A stretch of DNA of 64,000 nt, from contig JADDOH010000169.1 in assembly GCA_016648135.1 (NCBI GenBank), positions 62,001 through 126,000 of the forward strand, in the 5' to 3' direction. The stretch's first letter is position 1. Each line of letters opens with the position of its first letter. The DNA is from Agrypnia vestita (Eukaryota > Arthropoda > Insecta > Trichoptera > Phryganeidae). The position numbers and the translations under genes are program-made. This document shows positions 22,431 through 34,226 of the stretch, in pieces. Below the pieces are notes generated by a model, which ran no database searches, had not been told where the DNA came from, and saw only the letters and a program-made list of their open reading frames with translations.

Positions 22431-22620
22431 TAGTATAGGATTACTAATTGAAAATATACTGAATTTTAGATTATATGTATCCATCCCTTCCACAATCGTG
22501 TTTCCTATAAATTTTCTATAAAATTACGAATTCAGTAGGTACATTATAAATTCGTAATCATCGATGACTGCATTATTTTTTTTGGCTATTGCTATCTTTG
22601 CTTTTATATCCCACATATTG
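22431..22620. mobile_element. Short MITE remnant (27595-27860 family)
   Basis: Shares TATGTATCCATCCCTTCCA, GTACATTATAAATTCGTAATCATCGATGACT and TTTTTTTTGGCTATTGC...TTTGCTTTTATA with 27595-27860 and 60475-60672. Only the right arm is clear. Confidence 0.6.
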
Positions 22621-22699
22621 AAGAAGTTATAGTTTTGTGTTCGCGCGTCTCTTTCTGACGTAGCCCCGCTCAAACTCATCGTAAGTAGAAAGGTACCCT

Positions 22700-22984
22700 G
22701 TGTGGAAAAAAATGTCACGATTTTATTGGTCAGCGGGTGTCACACTGATAGACATAGTTCGAAATGAGCACATAAAATGTAGCTTTAAAATCGCCGCAAT
22801 TAAAGACAAAACCAAAGAGAAATGTCTACGATGGTATAGTCACATCCAGAGATGCCCAGAAGACCATATGGTGAAGCTTGCCTTAAACCTGCCAACGACA
22901 AAACGCATACGTGGACGATCGCCCGCCATTTGGTTGACGACGGTCGAAAAAAACCTAAAAGAACATCAACTCGAGACAGCATAG
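22700..22984 (+). pseudogene. Non-LTR retrotransposon C-terminal relic
   Basis: A 94-codon frame reads FYWSAGVTLIDIVRNEHIKCSFKIA, EKCLRWYSHIQRCPEDHMVKLALNLP and RGRSPAIWLTTVEKNLKE. These are the C-terminal blocks of a third RTE-like lineage (RWSAGVT--DKVRNEH, LRWYGHV-RRPEDHMV, RGRPPATWL). It stops at 22984; the sequence continues with decayed AHKISLEKTKE-like residues where the intact protein would go on. No catalytic region is present. Confidence 0.8.
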
Positions 22985-23399
22985 CATAAAATCTCATTGG
23001 AGAAAACCAAAGAGGTTATAAGATACTCTGTATATTGAAGGAGCAAGGAAACTTTGTAAAAATGCGATTCGAACAAAAATTAACTTAACCTGTTGCCAAC
23101 AGGATCGCCTTTATATTCGGGTATTTGCGAAAGCTGCCGAAGTTTGACGAACCTTCGTATCCCTTGCGACACACCCCTCCTGGTTTTGGGGGCTTCACTT
23201 GTTGCCCTACAAAACTCGGCTTACTTCGCCTCTATGTATTATATCCTCTTTGGAGAAAGCGGACAGGAAAGGCCGACCCCCAAGTAAATGGGACGGTCTA
23301 GGAAGAAGAATAACTATTTCATTGAATGTACAATGTTTTAAAACTACGCATTCAACTTTTAAATGCATCGCAGCTGAAATACAATAGACATTTTTTAGC
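22985..23399. other. Sequence of unclear origin
   Basis: Includes a moderate-GC stretch 23090-23300 with GGAAAGGCCGACCCCCAAGTAAATGG, which loosely recalls the GRPP-KW block of retrotransposon tails but is too decayed to assign. Open frames on both strands are short and unconvincing. Confidence 0.25.
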
Positions 23400-23780
23400 A
23401 CGCAGTAGAACATGCAGCGCTGTCATCTGTCCTTCCGTCGCGGCCAAAACGGGAGTGCGATTACTATTCGAGCGTGCATAGTCCTCATTTAGCTGCAGGA
23501 TCCTGCGGGTCCTGTTCCGCGATGGAGGTCGCGGAATACGAATGAGATACAATTATTATAATTTGTGTTTCATCTCGGCGATGACGTCACGCCGCGCCGG
23601 CGGAATAGCGATGCCGGAGGAAGCGGCGGCGGAACTTTTCCGTGGGGTTTAAAAAGGAACAAATTAGCGATTCCGCCCGCATCGGGAATCCGGCGCAGGA
23701 TGTGAAGTGCGTACCTTCTTTATTTGCGTAACACCTCTATCCATAATTTAAATCTCGAGGGGTCGCTTTCACGTGGTTTC
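23400..23780. other. CpG-rich island with a CRE-type site
   Basis: Strikingly GC- and CpG-rich against the AT-rich background: TCGCGGCCAAAACGGG, GGCGATGACGTCACGCCGCGCCGGCGG, AAGCGGCGGCGGAAC. It has one TGACGTCA palindrome at about 23583 and TTTAAAAAGG at about 23648. Not repeated in the window. It could be a promoter, enhancer or unmethylated island; the sequence alone cannot decide. Confidence 0.35.
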
Positions 23781-24815
23781 TATTTTATTTCGCCGAATTA
23801 ATTAACTGCTTGTATTTTTTTATTTTCAATTAACCACGCACGTATTGGTTATAACATTATTAATATTTTAATTGTACATAAATAAGTTCGCAGGTTTGTA
23901 AAAAATAAAAATTATATATTACATAAAAAAAAATCTTAGTACATAATGATTGGATATACTACCGTTATTAGCTTTTTTGTGTTTATTCATTTTTAATTAA
24001 ATTGAAGATAAATAATTACTTCATATAAAGCACTATTTTTTGCTAACCGATTTTTGACCAACCGTTCCTTCTTCAGGCTAAACTACAAACTAAACATTAC
24101 GAAATATTAGCAATTGTATTTTTTAGCAACTTGTTTATATGTGTACTTAAACTTTCACCAATATTTATCACATGCGTGTTAATCTTGTCAGAGACAAGCA
24201 TGCACTAACTAGCCTACAGAACAAGAAATGGTAGTTGTTTTTACTAAATTAACACTTTGTCATCATGTCTAACCACAAAGTTAATGCTTTAAATATTTAT
24301 AATATGAAACTTTGAATTCAATTATTTCAAAATGCCATTTTTTGACATATCATAGTCTAAAACTAGGGGTGCGATATGGCTTCATGTAGGTAGGTACTAA
24401 ATCCCACGTGTTTCTCTCTGACATTGCCTTTAAGGCTTAACAGAGGGTTCCACATTTGACGGCTTAATACTGTGAGTGGTATCAAACGTGTTATCTTACG
24501 AGACTCGCGCTGTTGTAGCATAATCTCTATTATCAATTCCAGTATGATAGTGTAAGCCTGCCTGGACCCTTAGATTGTTCTAAATAATTAATGCATTTTG
24601 CATGGTTCATAGGATATGTGGAGATGAGATTAGCAGGATGTATAATGTGAAAAATAAAGGACTTGCGGTGGAACGGCGCAGTTTTGTTTCAATCATCCTG
24701 GATACTGGACCAGATAAATTTCATCTGAAGCCGCTATTTCAGATGGCGTAACTGAAGCCATAATTCATCATAAGTGCATGCAATCAAGATATATTAAAGA
24801 TGGAACCCCCAGTAT
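23781..24815. other. AT-rich sequence
   Basis: At 24045-24095, minus strand, AGCCTGAAGAAGGAACGG is reminiscent of the CTGANGA motif of the hammerhead elements but lacks an intact GAAA. Otherwise nothing recognised; 24650-24760 is a non-repetitive moderate-GC stretch. Confidence 0.3.
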
Positions 24816-25666
24816 ATGATCTATGTAAATCGCTTGGAACAAATTCAAAAAAAATTTATTCGCTTTCTCAACTTTAAATTCAATTGCGTTTCTGACGATT
24901 ATGACAGTTCATGCAAAAAATATCACATCCTACCTTTATACAGACGTCGGGAAATAGGTGATTTGATGTACCTACTAAAAATTGTATCAGGCAACGTCGA
25001 CTGTCCTGAACTATTAAATAGACTAAAATTCCATGTTCCCTGTAGATCTCGTAGACACAACCCAGTCTTTCACATTGATTTTACCTCATCCAACTATCGT
25101 CGGAATTCATATTTCTTGAGGGTATGCGATGCATTCAATAAACTGATGAGATTATTGGATATTGATCTGTTCGAGTGCAGCCACACAAGATTAAGAAAAA
25201 TTTTGAGTGCTGAATTTTTTTCCACGTAATAATTAAGTTTCTTTTTCTTTTATTTAATTTTTTTATTCTTTCTTTCTATATAATTAATATGCCTTAGTAT
25301 ATCATAAATATTTATCATTACCGACATATTTCTGTTTGTTTAAATTTTTTATTCTTTCTTTCTATATAATTAATATGCCTTAGTATATCATAAATATTTA
25401 TCATTGCTGACATATTTCTGTTTGTTTAAATTTTTTTATTCTTTCTTTCTATATAATTAATATGCCTTAGTATATCATAAATGTTTATCATTACTGACAT
25501 ATTTCTGTTTGCTTAAATTTTTTATTCTTTCTTTCTATATAATTAATATATTTCTAAATGTGGAGACCTGTAATTGGCCATCTATATTGTATCAATGTTT
25601 TCTATGCTTTTTTTTTTGTGCTGTTGGTCTTCCATAAACATTAAATAAATAAATAAATAAATAAAA
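24816..25666 (+). pseudogene. Jockey/CR1-type non-LTR retrotransposon 3' end
   Basis: A 137-codon frame (24816-25229) reads NRLEQIQKKFIRFLNFKF, then YRRREIGDLMYLLKIVSGNVDCPELLNRLKFHVP and ends in LRKILSAEFFST. The blocks R-E-IQ-KF-R-L, RR-IGDL--L-K---G--DCPELL and I-FHVP are the C-terminal tail of Jockey-superfamily ORF2. The 3' UTR (25230-25666) contains an 86-bp tandem array and ends GTCTTCCATAAACATTAAAT with a (TAAA)n tail at about 25641-25666. The element is 5'-truncated and lacks endonuclease and catalytic RT domains. Confidence 0.82.
25258..25550 (+). repeat. 86-bp tandem repeat in the retrotransposon 3' UTR
   Basis: ATTCTTTCTTTCTATATAAT starts at 25265, 25351, 25438 and 25524, so the period is 86-87. 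Units share ATGCCTTAGTATATCATAAAT and GACATATTTCTGTTTG with only a few substitutions. The last unit is cut after about 26 bp. Confidence 0.9.
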
Positions 25667-25815
25667 ATGTCTCACAGATACGAAGCTATTTATTCATATG
25701 GAAAGAAGATATGGAGTTTATTATATATTTTAGGTTGCCTTAGGGCTTACGACCTATGGCTGGCATAATGTAATGTTACAATGTAACGTTCCACGATTCC
25801 GCCTCTGATATACTA
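25667..25815 (+). repeat. CTCACAGAGAC-family copy
   Basis: GTCTCACAGATACGAAGCTATTTATTCATATGG followed by AGGGCTTACGACCTATGGCTGGC and ATGTAACGTTCCACGATTCCGCC. It abuts the retrotransposon tail at 25666, so the retrotransposon probably inserted at the edge of, or inside, an older copy. Confidence 0.6.
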
Positions 25816-26099
25816 CCACATGTATCAAATTTATGGAAGTTGTGTATATGTTTAATATACACATCTTGTTCCATATATGTGTTGTATACTATTTTTACTA
25901 CCACCACCTGTGCTTGAAAATGTTGTCATTTCCATATACCAGTACAGATGGTGGTAATGAGATATCTATATTTTTGATTACAGTTTTTAAAGCAATTTCT
26001 TTATATGTGTATAAAATTCTTCCGAATTATTATCATTAAACTAGAATACGCCTGAAAATTATTTCAATTTTTAATATCTTTTTGACCAGTTTTAATATA

Positions 26100-26315
26100 T
26101 TCAAAATATTTTGTAAAAATTTTCAAGAACACAATAATGTATTTTTGATAGAATTTGTAGTCTATTAAGGGTGGAATTTATGAACGTCACATTGTGTAAA
26201 GTGATCACTTAAGTCAGCCATGCGATAGACCTTTGAACACCCAAAAGACGTCCATACCTACTTTCCCATACAAAAAATGCTTCCTCTCTGTGAGATATCT
26301 ATAATATATTTGAAT
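26100..26315 (-). repeat. CTCACAGAGAC-family copy, minus
   Basis: GAACGTCACATTGTGTAAAGTGATCACTTAAGTCAGCCATG, then CACCCAAAAGACGTCCATACCTACTTTCCCATAC and TGAGATATCTATAATATAT, the family order reversed. Confidence 0.6.
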
Positions 26316-26325
26316 TAGCTGTTTA

Positions 26326-26530
26326 TATCGTTGCCCGGATAACTGATATAGTATACCTAAAATAAGTTTGTGGGGAGACACAAAGACTCCATTGTTTTGC
26401 AAAGTCTGTAATAAAAACTATATTTTCATGTAATCTATGCTGAGATGGATTTGATATCCAGGGACCTAAAAAATATGTTTGGAAAATTTGGGTCAGATCT
26501 TTCAAACGATGTATTTTTTAGAAAATTATC
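26326..26530 (+). mobile_element. Degraded ACTAGCTG-type repeat
   Basis: AATTAGCTGTTTATATCGTTGCCCGG and AAAATAAGTTTGTGGGG recall the head of 2493 and 11609; later TTTGGAAAATTTGGGTCAGATC parallels CAAATTTTGAGTCCGATCGG. Old and decayed. Confidence 0.45.
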
Positions 26531-26720
26531 GTGAGCTGCAGTGAGAATATACAGTTCCGGGTTCGACTCCCAGGAAGGTTCTAATTAATATATTTGATTT
26601 ACTCATGTATTGGTTTTTTGTGATGTGTTTCGCTTTTGGGGTTTCGAATTGGGCCCCTTGGCCTGTTAATGAGCCTGGGGCCGCGTCGCATATATGCGAC
26701 AGGCACAAAATAAATTATTT
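26531..26720 (+). mobile_element. tRNA-derived SINE remnant (partner 33060-33185)
   Basis: B-box-like GGGTTCGACTCCCAGG at about 26559-26574, then GATTTACTCATG and TTGTGATGTGTTTCGCTTTTGG. The minus strand of 33060-33185 shows GGGTTCGATTCCGAG, GATTTACTCAGA and TGTGATGCGTTTCGCTTC in the same order; 43940-43985 keeps only the GATGTGTTTCGC end. No A box is clear. Confidence 0.55.
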
Positions 26721-27594
26721 ATCGACGGCCGCGTATCGAATTTGAAAAACATAATTTTTTCCCGATAGAGAAATCCTGTTGTGACCTGTCGTTCCATTTT
26801 CAACTCAAAAACATCACGCATTATATTTTAAATCAACAATCAAAACAGAAGTTTTTCTGCCGTCAAACGGAAGTTTTTCTGAATTGTTATAGATGGCGCC
26901 CCGATCGCGTGTTGTGCAATCGAAATTCAAATATTCCATCGTCAAGGTCACGCGCAATGTGCGCGGGAAATACGATTTACTTTTTTCGATTTTCGATTTG
27001 TACACGTATATACAAATATATACGATATGTTTTGCGATATTTGTCAGTTTTTGTTAGTTTATGATTCAATCGAATACTAATAGTGATTTATTAACAAAAA
27101 TACACGCAATTTTGTTGCGTTTATTTGAAATATGTGTGTGTGTGAAAGTGTGTCATATTTATGTGTTATGATTGCGATGTCCCGTCGTGTGCCGTGCCGT
27201 GCAACAAAATATACCACACAGAAGAAGATTATTATTATTAATAGTAGTGTTGTCTCTAATAAACAAATAAAAAAATATTATTATTTTTCAGAAAATGTTG
27301 CGCTGGCAACATTATGGAAATTCAAAAAAAGATTTTTTTTACTTAAATGATGAAAAAATCATTGCATTTTGACAACTAGGATAAAATAATATGAATGTGT
27401 GTGTTTTTTTTTTAATATACGCATGTTTTCATGGTTTTTTCGTAAAAAGAAAAATCACAAAAAATTCAGAAAATTTCCGGCCCTCAACAAGTTTTAAAGC
27501 GAAAAAAAATTAAATTAATCGGTTAAAAATATGATTAAAAAAAAATAACCGAAAAAGGCTCACCCAAAGTTTACTTAGTGCTACTAGCCACGAG
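26721..27594. other. Unique sequence, promoter-like patch
   Basis: 26880-26970 includes ATAGATGGCGCCCCGATCGCG; TGTCAGTTTTTG at about 27037 resembles an arthropod initiator. (TG)n lies at 27132-27143. Nothing downstream looks like a coding exon, so no promoter is called. Confidence 0.3.
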
Positions 27595-27860
27595 ATACTC
27601 TGTATTTGAATAAAAAAGCAAAGGCAACAATATCTAAAAAAAATAAAAAATGTTTTGAATGCAGTCGCTGAGGATTACTAATTTATAATGTACTGAATTC
27701 TAAATTTCATCTTTGTATCCCTTCCAAAATCATGTTTCTTATAAGTTTATAGACTATATTTTCTTTATAAACACGAATTTTGTACTCTCTAGATTAGTGA
27801 TCCTCGATAATTACATTTTTTTTGGATATTGCTTGCCGTTGCTTTTATAGCCTTCGTATT
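27595..27860. mobile_element. Inverted-repeat MITE, AAAAGCAAAGGCAAC family
   Basis: Left end AAAAAAGCAAAGGCAACAATATC and right end GGATATTGCTTGCCGTTGCTTTTATA are inverted; inner words GAGGATTACTAATTTATAATGTAC also recur at 60475-60672. Non-coding. Confidence 0.65.
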
Positions 27861-28659
27861 ATTTTTGAGGCCTTCAAGTGTTGAGTCTTTAAGACGCGCT
27901 TATTTTTTGCTGGCTTGTGCGTACTGGCAAAGAATTTCTCAATAATAATTCTTTACTAATTTACACATTGGAATTTGAGGTATGTTGTGCGCAGGATCGC
28001 GTTTACTTTGACTAACGACGGAACGTTGCGCAAGTTCTTGATTCGATTCAGATACTCGCTCGAGGTCTGGGCTCGGATTTCATTCTTATAATTTATTTAT
28101 GGCCTGTTTTGTGTCGGAACTTCCAACACTCGGGCACACTCGAGCGGCCGTTTCTGGTTTTCTCTGTTTGTTTTCATTACTTGAAGATCTCCGGAGGAAG
28201 TGCCTTAATGCGATGGAATTGTGTCTCGGCTGCTGGGAATTTGATTAACAAAACAGGAGCGGTTCAAATTTTGTCGAAAAAATTTGGTGATTCGGAGATA
28301 AGGCGCTTCCGCAGTCGGCAGGCCGCGCAGTTTACTGTGATTTTTATCTGCTTTAGAATGTTTTGTTTCCGAGTTTAACTTTCGCTTCTCGTTTGCTTTG
28401 GGTTGCATTTTTTTCCTTTTGCTAATGGGGCATGTTTCGAATACTTGCATCCTGACGCGAACAAATTCCTAATATTATATTGAGTTAAACCGTACGACAT
28501 GAACACAAATTAGTATTTTTTATGATATATTTTTATATTTAAAAAAAGCTGTAAAATGCTGTAAATGGCATGTGATAAAATAAATAAAAGATATACTGAA
28601 AAAAAGCATCATACAAACTACTTAAAGTAAAGATTCCTTATTACTCCCTTTATATTAAC
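27861..28659. other. Unique sequence, GC-richer 27960-28440
   Basis: Non-repetitive; both strands have 80-90-codon open frames (28109-28378 plus, 28205-28450 minus) with no recognisable domain. As at 5040-5352, I read these as chance frames. Confidence 0.3.
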
Positions 28660-28860
28660 TCGTGGCGTCTGCTTGCTTGCCGGCTTGCCGTCAACAAAAA
28701 CTTTGGATCGATTTTTGACTTCGTTCCCGTGATCTAATCGAGCTGAAACTTGGCAAGTAGACTCGTGGCGACGATCAAGAAGATCTATCAAATTTTCGTT
28801 AAAATAAATTAATAATTATTGTATAATTTCGGATTTTTACAAATTTTATTGGTTTTTTTA
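28660..28860 (+). repeat. Repeat shared with 54050-54180
   Basis: CGTGGCGTCTGCTTGCTTGCCGG, ACTTTGGATCGATTTTTGAC and TATCAAATTTTCGTT occur in the same order on the minus strand of 54050-54180. Non-coding element of unknown class; in this copy an extra internal stretch (about 28720-28770) is present. Confidence 0.6.
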
Positions 28861-30749
28861 AAATTGGAATCATTAGGAAGTTTGATTACGGTGGCCCGAT
28901 AACGTCGCGGAATATTTTCTATATTTGAATTACTCCGTCGGTATGCATAATAGGTACTTCACTACGAATGTCGAAAATCTAAATTGACTGACAAATGTCT
29001 TTAGAATTTAATTTTCAAAGCATGAAGTGTCTTATCAAAGCTCAAAACATCTGACATTTTAGAAATATATTAAATTACTGTAAGTATAGTGTTATGTTAT
29101 ATGTTTTAATTCGTCTTTAATTGTTGTTATATTTTACAAGGAAAGGCAGTATAATAAAAACTTGGTTTTTATGGGTTACTTTTTTTTAAACTTGGCCCAC
29201 TAGCCCAATTACAAATGTATTTGGTTTTCTCTAGCAGCATGCATATACATAAATATTTAGTGCATTTATGCAGTGCAATGCTTTTGTGTACGAATGATTT
29301 GGTTGTTGAGTAAGATGACTTTTTAAATGGTAGGGTAACTGCAAAAATATCAGCGTTAATATACATATTCTTATGATGGTTTAAGATAACCGATATAACT
29401 AGGACGCTGACTTATTTTAAAGAATTCTGGGTTTCTTATACGGGATTCAACATGTAAGTTAATGTCAGACTAGCTTTGCCAGCGCGTATCTATCTAAAAA
29501 ACCTCATATCTATTCCTTGTATTCTTTCTAGTAATTGAATACGCCACTTTTTCATGCTCTTTCACCGAGTTTTAATGTATCTGTGTACAGGTTCTTGGTA
29601 CAGCTTGTCGACTGCTTTGAAAAATTTTCTGAAGAGTGGAATTTCTCTACATGTGCAATTGAGATGGAAGCAAATATCTTCGCATTCGTGACAGCGATTC
29701 TCAACTTTTTCCCGCACCGCGGCCTGCTCTCCCGGCAGTGGCCGCTCCGGTTGTTCGAGTATTTTCCAATCCACTCGTCGGATTTGTTTGAGAACTGTTG
29801 AGTAGGGCATGCACATTTACCGGAAAATACCGTTAACCGTAAATTGGTGAAAGTCTGAACTTAATACTGCTTTACCGGTGATTATGGAGGTGTCAAAAAG
29901 CGAATATTGTGGCATTATATTGAGATAAAAAAAAAAACAAATTGAAATAAGAAAAATTGGTATTTATTTTACACATAGATTATACTTATTATATTATATA
30001 CCAAATTATCTCGAGTAAATCAGCTACATTCAAATGCTTACATTTAGAAAATTAAGAGTCCATTTATTTATCGAGCTATTTAATATAATATAATCACCAA
30101 ATCACATGAATAAGAAATATTATATATACATTATTTAATATTTGAGACACTTCAAGAGGACAGAAACCGATACCAATATTTTTATTATTACTATTTTTAT
30201 CATTCTGCAGGCAAGTATATTTTTGAAGTTTTATTTCTAGGTTGGGTTGTAGGTGTATCAGAACACAGTAAGATTTGACTTTATAAGTATGCATTTAAAT
30301 TATTTGAGAATTACTTTAAAATGAAATCAACAGTCATGAATATTAATTTCTAGGTTAAGATAACAAAAGATAAAATCAAGCATTCTTTTTATAGGGTAGA
30401 ATGCCACGTCAAAGTACATATGCTATTTGGAATATGCTGAGCGTGGTGGAAGAGGAGCGTGATAGAATAAATATTAGGCAAATAGTGAATGCAGAAAGAA
30501 TAAATCTTTAATATAGAAGAAAGAATAAATCTTTAAAATATAATTGCTTAAAAACGATGCATGAAATGCGCGACATTTCCAATCTCATTTCATTCCGTAA
30601 CATTTCCAGTTTCAAAAAATATCAAAATCAAACGAAAAGCAGCAGGCATTGGGCGATAGCCATTCACAGAAACTAATAGATGCGCAGTGCCAATTTTTGA
30701 GATGCTAGTTAATATCTAATCTATCTAAAAAAAAACGATATTTTTGCTA
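28861..30749. other. Unique sequence and AT-rich DNA
   Basis: 29535-29815 is non-repetitive, more GC-rich and open on both strands without recognisable domains. 29470-29500 has a weak ACTAGC head. 30485-30540 holds two near copies of GAAAGAATAAATCTTTAA. Nothing else recognised. Confidence 0.3.
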
Positions 30750-31065
30750 AGAATCAATACGAACTATCAACAGTTCAATAGTCAAATAAAATATACATAT
30801 TATTTCAAAATTTCACAGATTAGGATATTACCATTTTAATAAATGATGATGAAATTATAGTGACGAAATATTGAAAGATTCAATGCAATGTGCAAGTGAA
30901 CTTTAAGAAACTCCAAAATCAAATCAAAATATTTGTCGGAAGAAATAATAGCCTCCAACGAATGAATAGTAAAGTTAATAAAAATAATAAAGTTTTGTAA
31001 GCTCGATTGTATATATTTATGTTCGGATCCCCAACGCACGTGCGCACATTCTACGAAATCCCGGG
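30750..31065 (+). repeat. Diverged interspersed repeat (partner 4400-4720)
   Basis: See 4400-4720 for the shared words. This copy lacks the CGCGATACTTC stretch of its partner. Confidence 0.55.
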
Positions 31066-31341
31066 TAAATGAACCACACAACAAAACGCTCAATGATGTT
31101 CGCGCATTGCAGGTTAAAAATAATTTACCAAAATAACCAGTACTAGGAATATGTGAATATATATGAATTTTGCCATAGTTACCGATAAATCGGCTTAGCG
31201 AAAACCGGCAATGCGTGCCCTGCTGTCGAGTCCTCCTCGGGCGGCCACGAAAAGGCGGGATTATGAGATTTGAAACTTGACGATCGATGCCGAAAGTATG
31301 GAAGAATGCCGCGCGAGAACCGGGCCATGCTCGAGGACTTA

Positions 31342-32088
31342 AGCCATGTATTCACTAGGGGACAAATCGCGAAACATTCCACTCGGCATGTCGCATCAAC
31401 ATCTATGCTCATGTTTCGGGGACAATGACGCGATCATTTGACGTGTACACACCGGGACTCGCATATCTTGTCGCGGAAATGTCATCCGATAAGGTTATGG
31501 ATGACAGCTGCTGTATCTCATTTGGCGAAAACGGGGTTCCGCGCAATTCGAAATGTTTTTTTGAGTCGCAATTTCAAATTAACGAGGTTTTACTGTAGTA
31601 AATTGAATATTATTGAAAACAAGGTCCTTTTTGCAAATAATTATTGTTTTCCACGTCACGGAAATGTGGCCCTAGGAGGTTATGATGTCAACTGCGTATC
31701 TGTTTATATTAATGAGTTTATCGAAACGTAAGAGGAGAATGCGAAATTCTTTACTGCAAAGAAAAAGACGGACGGACATTCTATGCGATCTTCGATCGAT
31801 ACAGCTCGATGAGTTCAAGAACAATTACGTTTCCCCACACTGTCATCTTGACAGATACAGCGCATGCGTATTCACTTGTAAACATACCACGTGGTACTGA
31901 CGCTCCGCGGAATGTTGCAGTGAGTACGCTCGGGTACCGTGCGCATGGCAACGTTGCCACGGCACGTAGAAATGCCGCGCTATGTTGTGCGAGAGGTCGC
32001 GGAACAGTGCACGACGTTGCAACGTCACGTAGACTCTGTGCCGCGCGTGCTGTTGAGGGACAATTTGTCCCCTAGTGAATACATGGCT
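31342..32088. mobile_element. 747-bp MITE with TTA target duplication
   Basis: Terminal inverted repeats of about 25 bp: AGCCATGTATTCACTAGGGG at the left end and its exact inverse at the right end. Both ends are flanked by TTA (31339-31341 and 32089-32091). A 3-bp TTA/TAA duplication is typical of the PIF/Harbinger superfamily. The interior is unusually GC- and CpG-rich (GTGCGCATGGCAACGTTGCC, CACGACGTTGCAACGTCACG) with many short inverted words, and encodes no transposase; the overlapping small frames on both strands are by-products of this. Confidence 0.82.
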
Positions 32089-32091
32089 TTA

Positions 32092-33059
32092 GCGTCGGGC
32101 GGCTTGACGTACGGCCAATAAAGACTTTATTCATGGCTTTGCCGGGAGAACAAAAATAAATTTCGCGAACTTTTTTCAATGACACACTTGCTCCATCGAA
32201 ACCTCTCGAGACTTGTACAACAATTGAAGTGCTCTTAAACTTAGCCAATTATTTTATCGTATTGATTTATTTACACGGTTAAACATTTTATAAATCAAAA
32301 CAAACATTTGAACGCGTTTTATTTTGTGATAGCTTTACAACCAGGTTTCGTCCCAGTTATGGATTCATTTATTTATATTATTAATTAAAATAAAACTAAT
32401 GCATGTAAAAAAGAATATAAAAACGGACGTAATCGAGGATTTTACAGCACTTAGAAATAAAACAGAAACTTCTGGAGTATAAATTACGAGATTATAATTA
32501 GGTACGCGGAAAGCGCTCGCGGAAGAAGAGTATGGTGATGTCACATATTAAGCTAAATAGACAGCGACGGGCGATTTCAGTGCGGATATTTGACCAGCGA
32601 TAAAGTACCTACCGACGTGTGAGAAGTATTCGATCGTGACCAGAGCGATACAAACGACCTAAATTAGAATTTCTACATCCAAGTGGAAGATTCTCGAGTG
32701 ACTATTGCTCTTAAAAAATTTGATGCAAAGTTAAAAAAAAAAAAGGTTTAATAAACCATTAAGCTCGACACCTTTTTAAAATAATCTTTAAAAAATCAGA
32801 TTCATTAATTTCAAGGACAAGGAGGCGTCATTTTTTCAACAGGACCTTAAAAGTGCGCGATATATTTTACATTTTTCAACAAAATTATGGTTTGTTCATT
32901 GTTTTATATTAATAATCAATCACTGATCAATAAATTAAACGCCATTTTTAGATTATCTTATTATTTACTTTGTATATACTAAAAAAATCCTAAACAACGT
33001 TAAACAGTAGTTCCTTTATTAATAATAAATATGTGTCTATTTTGAACTCTTCAATAGAC
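32092..33059. other. AT-rich and unique sequence
   Basis: 32500-32640 is leader-like (CCAGCGATAAAGTACCTACCG) and shares CCAG-GATAAAGTAC-TACCG with 34435-34465, suggesting a shared old repeat or LTR piece. A run of A lies at 32731-32742. No gene recognised. Confidence 0.3.
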
Positions 33060-33185
33060 CATGACACCCAATTATGAAGCGAAACGCATCACAAAATCAC
33101 CCAGGTCTGAGTAAATCAAACGGATTTATTCGGACCTCACTCGGAATCGAACCCGGAACCCTCCGTGTGAGAAACCAGTGCCATG
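33060..33185 (-). mobile_element. tRNA-derived SINE remnant
   Basis: Minus strand reads CACTGGTTTCTCACACGG, then GGGTTCGATTCCGAG (B box), ATTTACTCAGACC and GTGATGCGTTTCGCTTC. Partner of 26531-26720. Confidence 0.55.
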
Positions 33186-34226
33186 TTCAATGGCTACGAG
33201 AGCCGCCGCGGAATTTTGAAAAAAAAAACAATATATAATAAATATATAATGTTAATATTCCTCGCATCATTTTTCGCTTCGTTCTTTGAGCGTCGCCCGT
33301 TTCAGAAGCGTACTGTGAACATGTTCCCCTCTTGGTATTTTCATCTAAATTTTCAATTAAACTCTCGTCGCTGTTTGTAGCTGGCGCTTATAGTGATATC
33401 AATAAATTCTCCTGATTTATTTGGCGGTTAAATGGAAATTCCTTTATAAATAACTGTTATCCCACTAATTAAATTTTTGAGGGCTCTGTGAGCACAGTTT
33501 AGTCGTTCACACGCACCGCCTCGGTGTTTTATTTTAATTCAGATCGACTTTCATTTTGCGGTCGCCGAGCTCAGCGATCGTCCGCGAATAGTTCGCTCCC
33601 TTTATCCAAATAATTGCCTAACTATTTTAAGGAGTTTTATGAAAGCGGCGAAGGCTTTTAAGGTTTATCGGCTTTATGTACGTGTTTATTTGTAATTTTG
33701 AATATTATATAAATTGTTGGAACCAGGGATGTCCGCTGGAGCGAGAGTTTGATTAATTTAATTGCGGTATTTAAAGCTGAGTTGGATAACATATTTTAAT
33801 GTGACACTTTGGTTGGACTTTGCCTGTCTTATTAGAAGGATTAGCTTTGAGACAGACATGGTTAATACAGGCATCTAAGGATAATGTCGTTTCTAAGCGT
33901 TTATATTCTATTATTCATGTATAATCTATTATCATGTATGTCAAATTATTATATATTATGCCACTTGATGTAAATAAAATTTTCACTGTACGGACAGTGA
34001 ATGGCCAGATGACCCGTGTCGCATTGCGGCACTGCATAGTTGCCATGTATCATTAAAAATGTCTTCGTCCCATTGATTGATCCCAGGACCGATACGGGAG
34101 ACTTTGTTCATAAAACGGGCCTTGGTAAGCAGTGGTTTACCATTTACTGTACTAAACTATGCACTCAGGGCAATGGTGAGGGAATTTGATCATTTGTTTT
34201 TACATTTTCGTAGAAAAATATTGTAA
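33186..34226. other. Unique sequence without recognised genes
   Basis: Moderate GC to about 33860, then AT-rich. No inverted repeat, array or coding signature found. Confidence 0.3.

Noticed and set aside
24045..24095. Hammerhead-like motif on the minus strand (CTGAAGA)
   Set aside because: GAAA is replaced by AAAA and the flanks do not pair to form stem I.
32335..32375. GACGAAACCTGGTTGT on the minus strand as another ribozyme
   Set aside because: The upstream core reads AAATGA instead of CTGANGA and stem I does not pair.
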